Below, in pieces: positions 36,056-45,108 of a DNA stretch of 64,000 bases. Position 1 is the stretch's first letter, and each line of letters opens with the position of its first letter. The position numbers were made by a program, and so were the translations under genes. This DNA comes from Microvirga lupini (GTDB lineage: Bacteria > Pseudomonadota > Alphaproteobacteria > Rhizobiales > Beijerinckiaceae). The notes beneath the pieces are model-generated. The model did no database searches. It was not told where the DNA came from and saw only the letters and a list, made by a program, of their open reading frames with translations. The stretch is from assembly GCF_014191055.1 (NCBI RefSeq), contig NZ_JACHWB010000002.1, positions 682,001-746,000 on the forward strand. Direction: 5' to 3'.

Positions 36056-37029
36056 TGACCGATACTCCCCTGATCCTGGCCGTACCCTCCAAGGGGCGCC
36101 TGCAGGAGAACGCGGCCGCGTTCTTCGCCCGCGCCGGGCTGGTCTTCACCCAATCCCGCGGGGCCCGCGATTATCGCGGCACGCTCAAAGGGGTGCCCGA
36201 TGTGGAGGTCGCCTTCCTGTCGGCCTCCGAGATCGTCAGCCAGCTCGCCTCCGGCACGGCCCATCTCGGCATCACCGGCGAGGACCTGATCCGGGAGCAG
36301 ATCCCGGATGCGGATGCGGCCGTCGAGCTGCTGACGCCGTTGGGCTTCGGCCATGCCAATGTGGTCGTGGCCGTGCCGCAGGCCTGGATCGACGTGCGCA
36401 ACATGGCCGACCTCGACGAGGTGGCGGCCGACATCCGTGCCCGCCACGGCACCAAGATGCGGGTCGCGACGAAATACGTGAACCTCACCCGCCGGTTCCT
36501 CGCCGAGAAGGGCGTGTCCGACTACCGGATCGTCGAGAGCCTGGGCGCCACGGAAGGCGCGCCGGGCGCAGGCTCGGCGGAACTGATCGTGGATATCACC
36601 ACCACCGGTGCAACGCTTGCGGCAAACGCCCTGAAGATCTTGGACGACGGCGTGATGCTGCGCTCCGAGGCCAATCTCGTGGCCTCCGCCCGGGCGCCCT
36701 GGACGGACCGGGCCAAGGCTGCCGCCACCGCCGTGCTGACGCGCATTGCCGCAGAAGAAGAAGCGCGCACCAGCCGCGAGGTTCGGGCCTCCCTCGATCC
36801 GGCGAAAGCCTCGGGCCTGGCACCGCTGGCCAAGGAGCACGGGGCAACCCTGCCCTTCGGCCATGCCCTGGGACGCGAGATCGTGCTCCATTGCCGCACC
36901 GCGACCGTGTTCGACCTCGTGACGGCTCTGCAGAATCTTGGCGCCCAGGACATCTCCGTCCGCGCCTTCGATTATCTGTTCCGCCCCACCAACGCTCTCA
37001 CGGAGCGGCTGCTGCGTCGCATTGGCTAG
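36055..37029 (+). CDS. hisG: ATP phosphoribosyltransferase HisG
   Basis: Condenses ATP with PRPP in the first committed step of histidine synthesis. The 324-residue product begins with the family N-terminus ILAVPSKGRLQE. It has HLGITGEDLIRE and the PRPP-binding loop GSAELIVDITTTGATLAAN near residues 172-190. It is longer than short-form HisG (~200-230 residues), with an extra C-terminal ~90 residues of the type seen in related alphaproteobacteria. Dependence on HisZ is indicated by gene coupling. Confidence 0.95.
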   Translation: MTDTPLILAVPSKGRLQENAAAFFARAGLVFTQSRGARDYRGTLKGVPDVEVAFLSASEIVSQLASGTAHLGITGEDLIREQIPDADAAVELLTPLGFGHANVVVAVPQAWIDVRNMADLDEVAADIRARHGTKMRVATKYVNLTRRFLAEKGVSDYRIVESLGATEGAPGAGSAELIVDITTTGATLAANALKILDDGVMLRSEANLVASARAPWTDRAKAAATAVLTRIAAEEEARTSREVRASLDPAKASGLAPLAKEHGATLPFGHALGREIVLHCRTATVFDLVTALQNLGAQDISVRAFDYLFRPTNALTERLLRRIG

Positions 37030-37141
37030 GTGCGATTCCTCACGCGAGGATAGGACAACATTGCCGCTGGAGCACCTTGGGCGTTGCCTCAGCGCCCAAG
37101 GACCCTTATGGTCCGGGCGTTTTTCCGTTGTAGAGGTTCCG

Positions 37142-37624
37142 ATGAACGCGCTTCGACTTGCGACATTTTTGGTGGCCTTGGCCGCCGTCTCGGGAGCTCA
37201 TGCCCAGTCACCAGCCGCAACGCTTGGTCGCCCGGCCGGTCCGACCCGTCAGGTGGACAACAAGGTTCCGCAGCCCGGCGAGACCGGCAAGATCTTCCCG
37301 CTGAACTCCTCCTGGGTGGCCGTCAGCCTGAACGGCAAGCCCTTTACCGGCGAGCGCCCGAGCTTCAGGCTCGACGACCAGATGCGCGCCACCGGCTTTG
37401 CCGGTTGCAACACCTATGCGACCGCGGCCTATCCCCTGCGCGAGCAGGCCCTGGCCGTCGGCCCCTTCGCATTGACGAAGAAGAGCTGTGACAAGTCCGC
37501 CATGGCCATCGAGCAGTCCTTCCTCGTGGCGCTCCGTGCCTCGGGCAAATGGGACATTCAGGGCCGCAACCTGATCATCAAGACCCAGAACGGCGGCCAG
37601 TTGGTCCTGGAGCGCGCGCTCTAA
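37142..37624 (+). CDS. Secreted META-domain protein
   Basis: 160-residue exported protein with a Sec signal peptide (MNALRLATFLVALAAVSGAHA, cleavage after AHA). The META domain follows (residues ~50-160): SSWVAVSLNGKPF, the conserved GFAGCNTYATAAY, a second Cys in TKKSCDKSAMAIEQSFL, and a final beta-strand region. The domain occurs in HslJ-like envelope proteins, but its activity is unknown. A GAGG ribosome-binding site precedes the ATG. The gene ends at a strong hairpin shared with the convergent ABC exporter gene. Confidence 0.85.
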   Translation: MNALRLATFLVALAAVSGAHAQSPAATLGRPAGPTRQVDNKVPQPGETGKIFPLNSSWVAVSLNGKPFTGERPSFRLDDQMRATGFAGCNTYATAAYPLREQALAVGPFALTKKSCDKSAMAIEQSFLVALRASGKWDIQGRNLIIKTQNGGQLVLERAL

Positions 37625-37648
37625 GCCGCATCAATCCGATCTCAATGC

Positions 37649-37678
37649 AAAAGGCCGGCTTACGCCGGCCTTTTGTTT
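37649..37678. terminator. Bidirectional rho-independent terminator
   Basis: AAAAGGCCGGC (37649-37659) and GCCGGCCTTTT (37664-37674) form an 11-bp stem with a 4-nt loop, A-rich before and T-rich after. It separates the convergent META-domain and ABC exporter genes. Confidence 0.9.
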
Positions 37679-37695
37679 GTTGATACTACCCCATG

Positions 37696-39792
37696 TTACT
37701 CCGCAGGCACGGCCTGACGCAGGTCGACGGGCGTGGACAGGCCGCTCTCGGTCTTCTTCATGTCGATGCGCCTATCGTGATAGGCTGCGAGCGTCGAGCG
37801 GTGGCCGATGGAGACCACCGTCGTCTGCGGCAGCTGTTCCTTGATGATCCGGTAGATCTCCGCCTCGGTGGGCTCGTCGAGGGCAGCCGTCGCCTCGTCC
37901 AGGAACAGCCAGTCGGGCTTGGCCAGGAGCGCGCGGGCCACCGCGAGGCGCTGCTGCTCGCCGAGCGACAGGGTCTGAGCCCAGGCCCGCTCCTCGTCGA
38001 GGCGCTCTGCGATCTGCGGCAGCTTGGCGGCCCGGAGCGCCTCCGCGATCTGGGCATCGGTGTAGGTCTCAGCCTTGCCCGGATAGGTTACCGCATCGCG
38101 CAAGGTACCGATGGGAATGTAGGGCCGCTGCGGCAGGAGCATCATGGTCTGCCCCTCAGGCACCAGCACTTCGCCCTCGCCGAACGGCCAGATGCCCGCA
38201 ATGGCGCGGAACAAGGTGGACTTGCCCGAACCCGACGGGCCCGTCATGAGCGTGCGCTCGCCCGGCCGGAAGGTCAGCGCGTCCGTGTGCAGCAGGGCGC
38301 TGCCATCGGGCAGGCGCACGTCGAGATTCTTCAGGCGCAGCTCGCGACCGGCTGCTTCCGTGATGGCGAGCTTACTCTCGCCGCCGACCCGCTGGGCCGA
38401 CGCGATGGCGCCCTCAAACGTGGTGAGACGGTCGAGTACGGCTTTGTAATCGGCAAGCGTGGTGTAGATCGTGATGAAATACGTGAGAGCGGATTCCACC
38501 CGCGAGAAGGCGCCGACCACCTGCTGCATCTGGCCCAGCGAGATCTTGCCGATGAAGTAGTATGGCGCCGTGAGGATATAAGGCACGACCACGTTGGCCT
38601 GGGAATAGCTGAGCGTGAAGGTGTTCAGCTTGATGAGGCGGATGATAATCCGCATGTAGTTGTCGACGATCTGGCTGAATCGGTGAGCAAGCCCTTCGCG
38701 CTCAGCCGGTTCGCCGGACAGAAGCGCGACCTGCTCGGTGTATTCGCGCAGGCGCGCCAGGGAGAAGCGGTAGTTCGCCTCCACCCGCTCCTGCTCGAAG
38801 TTGAGACCGATGAGCGGCCGGCCGATCAGGTGCGTCAGCCAGGTGCCGAGGATCGCATAGCCGGCGCAGACCCACACGAGCAGGCCCGGCACCTCCACGT
38901 TGGTTCCCGGGAACGTGAAACCGGCCGAGATGGTCCACAGGATCGCCACGAAGGACACCAGCGTGGCGGCCTGGTTCATGAGGCCGACGGAGAGGGAATA
39001 GGTGCTCTCGACGAACTTGCGCAGGTCTTCCGAGATCCGTTGGTCCGGGTTGTCCGCACCGCGGCCGAGAAGCTGCATCCGGTAATGCGCGCCGTTCCCG
39101 AGCCACTCGCCGACATAATAGGTGTTAAGATAGGCGCGCCAACGAATGAGAAGCACATTCTGCAGCAGCACCTCAGTAAGCGCGATTACCACATGCACCG
39201 CTGCAAGCGGCGCGAAGATGATAAAGAGTTGATACCAGAAAGCTGTCGCGTCCTTGTTCTCAAGCGCGTTGAACAGATCGCGAAAGTAGAAATTGAAGCG
39301 GACAGCGAGAGCCACCTGAGCGAGATTCATCGCGATAAGGATCCCGATCATCCATGTGCCGATGGTGCCCTCCCGTGCCCGCACGAGGCCGATGAACGGT
39401 ATGCGGATGACACTGTCGGCCTGGGATTCGAGATAGCGGTCGGCGATGCGGCAGATGGTACGCACCACGGGCACAAAGGCGAGCCCGAAGATGAGGGCGC
39501 CGAACGCCGTCGCACCCAGCGCAGCCGAGGGCGGCGGCACATAGCCCGTATAGTCGCCGGTAATGAGACCTACCCGTGACCCGAGAATGAGAGCCACGAG
39601 CACGAGATGCGTGGCGGAGAGCATCACAAGGAAGATGCGCAGGAACTTCGGGATGCTCCGCCCGATGTACATGATCCCGGCCAGAACCAGGGTGGAGAGA
39701 GGCAGATAGAACGGGACAGCAACCGTTCCAGACACGGAAGCCGCAAGAACCCCCAAACCTACGAGTGCCAGCACAATGCTCGCCTTGATCAT
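37696..39792 (-). CDS. ABC transporter, fused permease and ATPase (YddA/SbmA-BacA-related)
   Basis: 698-residue inner-membrane exporter. The N-terminal half has several membrane segments and belongs to the ABC_membrane_2 group related to SbmA/BacA and peroxisomal ABCD transporters (IWTISAGFTFPGTNVEVPG, RFSLARLREYTEQVALLSGE). The C-terminal ATPase has Walker A GPSGSGKSTLFRAIAG, signature LSLGEQQRLAVARAL and Walker B WLFLDEATAALDEP. AGGAG lies six bases before the ATG at 39792. The substrate is unknown; relatives move peptides or vitamin B12. Confidence 0.92.
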   Translation of the reverse strand: MIKASIVLALVGLGVLAASVSGTVAVPFYLPLSTLVLAGIMYIGRSIPKFLRIFLVMLSATHLVLVALILGSRVGLITGDYTGYVPPPSAALGATAFGALIFGLAFVPVVRTICRIADRYLESQADSVIRIPFIGLVRAREGTIGTWMIGILIAMNLAQVALAVRFNFYFRDLFNALENKDATAFWYQLFIIFAPLAAVHVVIALTEVLLQNVLLIRWRAYLNTYYVGEWLGNGAHYRMQLLGRGADNPDQRISEDLRKFVESTYSLSVGLMNQAATLVSFVAILWTISAGFTFPGTNVEVPGLLVWVCAGYAILGTWLTHLIGRPLIGLNFEQERVEANYRFSLARLREYTEQVALLSGEPAEREGLAHRFSQIVDNYMRIIIRLIKLNTFTLSYSQANVVVPYILTAPYYFIGKISLGQMQQVVGAFSRVESALTYFITIYTTLADYKAVLDRLTTFEGAIASAQRVGGESKLAITEAAGRELRLKNLDVRLPDGSALLHTDALTFRPGERTLMTGPSGSGKSTLFRAIAGIWPFGEGEVLVPEGQTMMLLPQRPYIPIGTLRDAVTYPGKAETYTDAQIAEALRAAKLPQIAERLDEERAWAQTLSLGEQQRLAVARALLAKPDWLFLDEATAALDEPTEAEIYRIIKEQLPQTTVVSIGHRSTLAAYHDRRIDMKKTESGLSTPVDLRQAVPAE

Positions 39793-39943
39793 ACGCATCT
39801 CCTGCCAGGATCCCTGCCCCGGCTCTTAGAAACTCACGGCAGCCGGATCAATCGCTCTTGTGGCGAAAGAAAGGAGGAACTTCCTCTTACGACAAGCGAT
39901 AGCAGCCTTGTGACAACAGCGACAGGCCTGACCCACTGCTAAG

Positions 39944-39980
39944 TCGTTCTTCAAAACAAATTGTCCTGTTTAAAGAACGA
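39944..39980. promoter_or_regulatory. Inverted repeat between the ABC exporter and metN
   Basis: TCGTTCTT (39944-39951) is mirrored by AAGAACGA (39973-39980). Inside it AAACA (39955-39959) faces TGTTT. It lies in the divergent promoter region ~75-110 bp before metN. It could be an operator or an mRNA hairpin; it does not match a SAM riboswitch I can recognise. Confidence 0.45.
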
Positions 39981-40053
39981 AATCGTTGACATGGAGAACG
40001 AGATGTCTCATGTGTCGCATCAGCATTCGACGAAAGTTTCTGAAGGCGAACCT

Positions 40054-41148
40054 ATGAACGCCCCCCTTGGCTATATCGGTGACAAGCCATCTCAGCGCCT
40101 GATCCCCGTAGAGCCCATCGTGCGTCTGGAGAAGGTCTCCAAGACCTTTCCCGGCCGAGACGGCCAGCCCGTCACCGCCTTGCGTGAGATCGACCTCGCC
40201 GTGCCGCAGGGCTCCATCCTTGGCGTGATCGGCCGCTCCGGCGCCGGCAAATCCACCCTGATCCGTCTGGTCAACGGCCTGGAGAAGCCCTCGTCCGGCA
40301 AGGTGATCGTGGACGGCGCCGACATCGCGGCCCTGCCCGAGGCGGCCCTGCGCCACGCGCGGCGCTCCATCGGCATGATCTTCCAGCACTTCAACCTGCT
40401 CTCCTCGCGCACGGCCGCCCAGAACATCGCCTTGCCGCTCGAAGTGGCAGGCTACGACAAGGCGGAGATCCGGGCGCGGGTCGAGGAGCTTCTCGCCCTC
40501 GTCGGCCTCTCCGACAAGCGCAACCGTTATCCGTCCGAGCTTTCTGGCGGCCAGAAGCAGCGTGTCGGCATCGCCCGTGCGCTGGCCACCAAGCCCAAGG
40601 TTCTTCTGTCCGACGAGGCGACCTCGGCCCTTGACCCGGAAACCACCCGGTCCATTCTCGACCTGCTCGCGCGCATCAACGACGAGCTTGGCCTCACCAT
40701 CCTGCTCATCACTCACGAGATGGCGGTGATCCGCAACATTGCCCGCGAGGTTGCGGTGATCGAGGGCGGCCGCATCGTCGAGCAGGGCGACGTGTTCGAG
40801 GTCTTCACCCGGCCGCAGCACGAGGTCACCCGATCGTTCCTCGCCGATGAATCCGGCCGCGCGCTGCCGCCCTATGTGCAGAGCAGGCTCACGCCCGAGG
40901 CGACACCAGGAAGTCAGGCAGTCATCCGCATCGGCTTCCGCGGTCCCCATGCCACCGATCCGGTTCTCGCGCGGCTCGCCCGCGATCTCGCCATCGAAGC
41001 GAACATCCTGTCGGGCTCGGTCGACGAGATCGCCGGACGGCCCTTCGGCACCCTGGTCGTCGGCGTGCCGGAAGCATCGGTCTCCACCACTCTCGATTTC
41101 CTGAACAAGCACGGTCTCGACACGGAGGTCCTCGGCTATGTCGCCTGA
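40054..41148 (+). CDS. metN: Methionine ABC transporter ATP-binding protein MetN
   Basis: ATPase of the MetNIQ importer for methionine. The 364-residue product has Walker [11 protein letters not shown], signature [15 protein letters not shown], and Walker [17 protein letters not shown]-terminal NIL/ACT-like domain runs from about residue 285 ([19 protein letters not shown]), the site where methionine inhibits transport in E. coli. The start is uncertain: ATG at 40054 has GAAGG upstream, and ATG at 40003 has GGAG six bases upstream and would add 17 polar residues. metI overlaps by 11 bp. Confidence 0.94.
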   Translation: MNAPLGYIGDKPSQRLIPVEPIVRLEKVSKTFPGRDGQPVTALREIDLAVPQGSILGVIGRSGAGKSTLIRLVNGLEKPSSGKVIVDGADIAALPEAALRHARRSIGMIFQHFNLLSSRTAAQNIALPLEVAGYDKAEIRARVEELLALVGLSDKRNRYPSELSGGQKQRVGIARALATKPKVLLSDEATSALDPETTRSILDLLARINDELGLTILLITHEMAVIRNIAREVAVIEGGRIVEQGDVFEVFTRPQHEVTRSFLADESGRALPPYVQSRLTPEATPGSQAVIRIGFRGPHATDPVLARLARDLAIEANILSGSVDEIAGRPFGTLVVGVPEASVSTTLDFLNKHGLDTEVLGYVA

Positions 41149-41803
41149 GATGATCAACCTCATCGCCGCCTCCACGGGCGAAACCCTCTACATGGTTGCG
41201 GTCTCGGCCTTGATCGCAACCCTCTTCGGGCTGCCGCTCGGCGTGTTTCTCGCCACGTCCGGAAAGGGTGAGCTGTTCGCCGCTCCCTGGGTCAACCGCG
41301 TGCTCGGGGTGGTCGTCAACGCGACGCGCTCCACGCCCTTCATTATCCTCGTGGTGGCGATCATTCCGTTCACGCGCCTGATCGCCGGCACCTCCATCGG
41401 CACCAACGCGGCCATCGTGCCGCTCACCATTGCCGCAACGCCGTTCATCGCGCGCCTCATCGAAGGTGCGATCCGCGAGGTGGATCAGGGCCTCATCGAG
41501 GCGGCCCGCGCCTTCGGTGCGACCCCGCTCCAGATCGTGCTGAAGGTGCTGATTCCGGAGGCTCTCCCCGGCATCGTGCTCGGCCTGACGCTCGCCATCG
41601 TGTCTCTGCTCGGCTTCTCGGCCATGGTGGGCGCGGTCGGCGGCGGGGGCCTGGGCGATCTTGGCATCCGCTACGGCTACCAGCGCTTCATGCCCGAGAT
41701 GATGCTCGCCGTCGTGGTCGTGCTCATCGTCCTCGTCCAGGCGGTGCAGAGCATCGGCGACCGCCTCGCCCGCCGCCTGAACAAGCGCATCCGCCACGCC
41801 TGA
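41138..41803 (+). CDS. metI: Methionine ABC transporter permease MetI
   Basis: Inner-membrane channel subunit of MetNIQ, 221 residues with about five hydrophobic segments. The ATPase-contacting EAA-like loop is [25 protein letters not shown] near residues 120-145. The [13 protein letters not shown] segment is typical of MetI. The start overlaps the end of metN, indicating coupling. Confidence 0.95.
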   Translation: MSPEMINLIAASTGETLYMVAVSALIATLFGLPLGVFLATSGKGELFAAPWVNRVLGVVVNATRSTPFIILVVAIIPFTRLIAGTSIGTNAAIVPLTIAATPFIARLIEGAIREVDQGLIEAARAFGATPLQIVLKVLIPEALPGIVLGLTLAIVSLLGFSAMVGAVGGGGLGDLGIRYGYQRFMPEMMLAVVVVLIVLVQAVQSIGDRLARRLNKRIRHA

Positions 41804-41836
41804 CCTTTCGAAAAGTTCGCACAAGGAGTACCGAAG

Positions 41837-42622
41837 ATGTCTCTGAAAAAACTCGGCCTCGCCGCCATCCTGTCTCTCGCCGCCCTGCCGGCGCTTGCGC
41901 AGACGCAGACCGTGCGCATCGGCGCCACGCCCGGGCCGCACGCGCAGATCCTCGAAGCCGTGAAGCCGATCGCCGCCAAGAAGGGACTCGATATCAAGAT
42001 CGTCGAGTTCTCCGACTACGTGGTACCGAACACGGCGCTCGCCGGCGGCGACATCGAGGCGAACTCGTTCCAGAACCAGCCCTATCTCGACAACCAAGTG
42101 GCCGACCGCGGCTACAAGATCGAGAGCGTGGCGCTCACCGTGAACTTCCCGATCGGCATCTACTCGAAGAAGCACAAGAGCCTCGACGCCCTGCCGAACG
42201 GCGCGACGATCTCGATCCCGAACGATCCGACCAATGGCGGCCGCGCCCTCATCCTCCTGCAGGACAAGGGCCTCATCAAGCTGAAGGAAGGCACGGGCTA
42301 CAAGCCGACGCCTCTCGACGTGACCGACAATCCGAAGAAGATCAAGTTCGTCGAGATCGAAGCGGCCCAGGGCCCGCGCGTGCTCGCCGACGTGGATGCA
42401 GCGGTCATCAACACCAACTACGCGACATCGGGCGGCCTCGATCCGGTGAAGGACCCGATCGCCCGCGAGAACCCCAAGGGTCCGTACGTGAACATCATCG
42501 CGGTGCGCAGCGAGGACAAGAACAAGCCTTGGGTGAAGGCGCTCATCGAATCCTATCACACCCCTGAGGTGAAGGCGTTCATCGAAGAGAAGTTCAAGGG
42601 CTCGGTTCTGACCTCCTGGTAA
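41837..42622 (+). CDS. metQ: MetQ/NlpA family methionine-binding protein
   Basis: Periplasmic binding protein of the MetNIQ importer, 261 residues. The signal peptide is MSLKKLGLAAILSLAALPALA. No lipobox Cys follows, so it should be a soluble periplasmic protein, unlike E. coli MetQ. Family segments are TVRIGATPGPHAQILEAV, VPNTALAGGDIEANSFQNQPYL and IPNDPTNGGRALILLQ. AAGGAG precedes the ATG. The operon ends at the hairpin at 42647-42672. Confidence 0.95.
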   Translation: MSLKKLGLAAILSLAALPALAQTQTVRIGATPGPHAQILEAVKPIAAKKGLDIKIVEFSDYVVPNTALAGGDIEANSFQNQPYLDNQVADRGYKIESVALTVNFPIGIYSKKHKSLDALPNGATISIPNDPTNGGRALILLQDKGLIKLKEGTGYKPTPLDVTDNPKKIKFVEIEAAQGPRVLADVDAAVINTNYATSGGLDPVKDPIARENPKGPYVNIIAVRSEDKNKPWVKALIESYHTPEVKAFIEEKFKGSVLTSW

Positions 42623-42646
42623 GCGCCGTTGGCCTCCTGTCTTTCC

Positions 42647-42675
42647 AAGGCCGGGCCATGTGCCCGGCCTTTTCG
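42647..42675 (+). terminator. Rho-independent terminator of metNIQ
   Basis: AAGGCCGGGC (42647-42656) pairs with GCCCGGCCTT (42662-42671), followed by TTCGTTTG. Confidence 0.85.
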
Positions 42676-42788
42676 TTTGTAATAGCCACGCACTGTCATC
42701 TTGACAAAGAAGTCGGCTAAGCTTCCCAATCGCATGGTCTTCATAAGATGGCTCGGCCCAGGAAGGCCGATGCTTCGGGAGGAATTGC

Positions 42789-43817
42789 ATGCGACTTTCA
42801 TTGATCGGCCTGGCCTTCACATCGGCCCTGTGTGCTGTACCGCTGACCGCACAGGCTCAGGCGCCTATTACGATCTATTGCTCGATCCTGGAGGAGCAGT
42901 GCCGCGTCGGTGTTGCGGCCTTCGAGAAGGCAACCGGCGCCAAGGCCACAATGGTGCGCAAGAGTACCGGCGAGACCCTGGCGCAGATTCGGGCCGAGGC
43001 GTCGAACCCGCGTGCCGACGTGTGGTGGGGCGGACCCGGCGATTCCCATATCCAGGCAGCCGAGGAAGGGCTGACGGTCGAGTACAAGTCGCCGAAGATT
43101 TCCGAACTGCACGATTGGGCCCAGCGCTTTGCCGAGCAGGCGAAGTATCGTGCGACCGGCACCTATCTCGGCGCTCTCGGCATCGGCTACAACACCAAGG
43201 TGCTCGCAAGCCGCGGCCTGCCGGAGCCGAAATGCTGGGCCGATTTGCTCGATCCGAAGTACCGCGACGAGGTGCAGGTGTCCGACCCGAACTCCTCCGG
43301 CACGGCCTATGTGTTCCTGGCGTCCCTCGTGCAGCTCATGGGTGAGGACAAGGCCTTCGATTACATGAAGGGCCTGCACAAGAACGTCAATCAATACACC
43401 AAGTCAGGCGCCGCGCCCGTGAAGGCCGTGGCCCTGGGAGAGACCGGCATCGCCATCGCGTTCATGCACGACATGGTGACGATGATTGCTGACGGCGCGC
43501 CCGTCAAAACCCTCGCGCCCTGCGAAGGCACAGGTTACGAGACAGGTTCGATTTCGCTCGTGAAGGGCGGCAAGAACCTGGAGACGGCGCAGAAGTTCGT
43601 GGATTGGGCGCTCTCGGCGGAAGCGCAGAAGCTCGTCGGCGCCGACATGAAGATCTACTCCATTGCGTCAAACAAGAACGCACCTGTCTCGCCGGATGCG
43701 CCGAAGCTCTCCGAGATGAAGCTGATCAACTATGACACCGCCAAGTACGGCTCGGTCGCCGAGCGCACGCGCCTGCTCAAGAAGTGGGACGCAGAGGTCA
43801 AGTCGGCGCCGAGATAG
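42789..43817 (+). CDS. ABC transporter substrate-binding protein, iron/FbpA-like (orphan)
   Basis: 342-residue periplasmic solute-binding protein (type 1/FbpA-like) with signal peptide MRLSLIGLAFTSALCAVPLTAQAQA. Core segments include ITIYCSILEEQCRVGVAAFEKATG, RAEASNPRADVWWGGPGDSHIQAAEEG and LGALGIGYNTKVL, as in ferric-iron, 2-aminoethylphosphonate or sugar-phosphate binding proteins. No permease or ATPase is adjacent, and it has its own ribosome-binding site (GGAGGA) and terminator, so it is an orphan here. The ligand cannot be fixed from sequence alone. Confidence 0.88.
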   Translation: MRLSLIGLAFTSALCAVPLTAQAQAPITIYCSILEEQCRVGVAAFEKATGAKATMVRKSTGETLAQIRAEASNPRADVWWGGPGDSHIQAAEEGLTVEYKSPKISELHDWAQRFAEQAKYRATGTYLGALGIGYNTKVLASRGLPEPKCWADLLDPKYRDEVQVSDPNSSGTAYVFLASLVQLMGEDKAFDYMKGLHKNVNQYTKSGAAPVKAVALGETGIAIAFMHDMVTMIADGAPVKTLAPCEGTGYETGSISLVKGGKNLETAQKFVDWALSAEAQKLVGADMKIYSIASNKNAPVSPDAPKLSEMKLINYDTAKYGSVAERTRLLKKWDAEVKSAPR

Positions 43818-43842
43818 GCTCGATAAGCTGATGTTTCGCGCG

Positions 43843-43871
43843 AAGGCCGGGTGAAGAGCCCGGCCTTTTTC
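43843..43871 (+). terminator. Rho-independent terminator
   Basis: AAGGCCGGG (43843-43851) pairs with CCCGGCCTT (43859-43867), followed by T residues. It ends the orphan binding-protein gene. Confidence 0.85.
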
Positions 43872-43880
43872 GTTGCACTA

Positions 43881-44960
43881 TCACTTCTGCCGCGGCTCCT
43901 TCAGGTTTTCTCCGGCCGTCACGAGGCTCCCTGCTCTCTTGGCCTTCACGGCTTCGAGCAGCGTCCAGGCGGCGTTACGCACCTCGTCCTGCACCGCCTC
44001 GTCCCGATCGAGTTCGTCATGGCTCGTGGCATAGGGTTTCCAGTAGCCGATGTAGCGATCAAGCTCCGCAGCACCGCCGGCCGGGATGAGATCCATGGCG
44101 CGCAGCCAGTCGGACAGGCTGCGGCGAACACCGCCCGCACCCTCCGTGTCGCCATGAACAATGACGGAGAACAGCCTGCCTTCAAGGTGCTTGGGATAAT
44201 CCCAACCTTTGAGCTCCAGGCCCTTCGCGATGTCGGTCTTCTTACCCTGGGTCGAGGTCGGGTCGGGGTTGCCGCCGTCGGCGCAGACGAGGCGATCCAT
44301 CATCAGCTTCAGGGGCGATGAGACCTGATACCAGTTGACTGGGGTGACGATCATCACCCCGTGCGCTGCGACCCATTTCGGATAAATCTCGTTCATCCAG
44401 TCGTGCGTCTGCCCCAGCGAGTAGTTGGGGTAGCAGGAGCACGGCCAGTGGCACAAAGCCGCCGCCGTCGAGAAGCAGGCTTTGCAGGGGTGGATGTGGC
44501 GCCCGTATTCCGAGGTGAGCCGGCTGAGTTCCAGCACCTCGACTTCCGTGTTCTCCGCGCTGGCGAGAACCTGACGGGCAATCTCCACGAGACGATAGCT
44601 CTTGGACATTTCGCCCGGGCATGTGTGCTCGCTGCGGGAGGAAGCCGAGACCAGGAGGAAGCGGGCGGGACCGTTCGGGTCCTCATGCCGCTTCTGCGCC
44701 ACGTCGATGGCGTCCCTTGCGGCAATCCAGTCGACGGCGAGATCGTAGTCCGGATCGGCGAAGCCCGGGCCGGCCTTGCGGGTCTTCGGGCTCTTGCGGT
44801 GATGGCTGTAGGCATCCCAGGCCGCATCGGTGATCCGCTGCAATTCGCTCGAAAGCGGCTCGAAAGCCGGGTCCTGGAACTGCTGGAGAAATCTCCTGCG
44901 GAACTCACCTTCGTCGAGGGTCGGATCGGGCGTGCCCTTCCGTGCTTCTGGAGTGGACAA
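43881..44960 (-). CDS. Flavodoxin-family NAD(P)H-dependent oxidoreductase with long N-terminal extension
   Basis: About 359 residues. From about residue 95 the protein has the flavodoxin/FMN-reductase fold: FLLVSASSRSEHTCPGEMSKS (phosphate loop region), ELSRLTSEYGRHIHPCKACFSTAAALC, and VMIVTPVNWYQVSSPLKLMMDRLVCADG, the FMN-ring segment. The N-terminal ~95 residues are charged, not part of the fold, and include a helical segment with DEGEFRRRFLQQFQDPAF. The TTG at 44960 has AGGAG seven bases upstream and is preferred; ATGs at 45029 or 45038 would add 23-26 unconserved residues. The Cys-rich segment (CKACF, CHWPCSC) is unusual. Confidence 0.8.
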   Translation of the reverse strand: MSTPEARKGTPDPTLDEGEFRRRFLQQFQDPAFEPLSSELQRITDAAWDAYSHHRKSPKTRKAGPGFADPDYDLAVDWIAARDAIDVAQKRHEDPNGPARFLLVSASSRSEHTCPGEMSKSYRLVEIARQVLASAENTEVEVLELSRLTSEYGRHIHPCKACFSTAAALCHWPCSCYPNYSLGQTHDWMNEIYPKWVAAHGVMIVTPVNWYQVSSPLKLMMDRLVCADGGNPDPTSTQGKKTDIAKGLELKGWDYPKHLEGRLFSVIVHGDTEGAGGVRRSLSDWLRAMDLIPAGGAAELDRYIGYWKPYATSHDELDRDEAVQDEVRNAAWTLLEAVKAKRAGSLVTAGENLKEPRQK

Positions 44961-45108
44961 GGCGCAGCTCCTGGGTCGCGGCGTGGTTGCCAAGCTTGGA
45001 ACGCCGAGTATCAATGCCGGTTCCAGCATGGCTCGCATCTCGAACCATCACACTTTGCTTACCGGTTTTAAGCCCTAACTCCCTGCCGCACGACCCACGG
45101 AGCAGCTG

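Noticed and set aside
37693..39579. 628-codon plus-strand ORF opposite the ABC exporter
   Set aside because: Antisense shadow; the minus-strand frame has complete Walker A, signature and Walker B motifs.
39890..40053. SAM riboswitch upstream of metN
   Set aside because: The leader does not show the conserved SAM-II or SAM/SAH motifs I know; only a simple inverted repeat is present.
40922..42820. 632-codon minus-strand ORF across metN, metI and metQ
   Set aside because: Spans three well-supported genes antisense; low-complexity His/Arg/Glu composition typical of a shadow frame.
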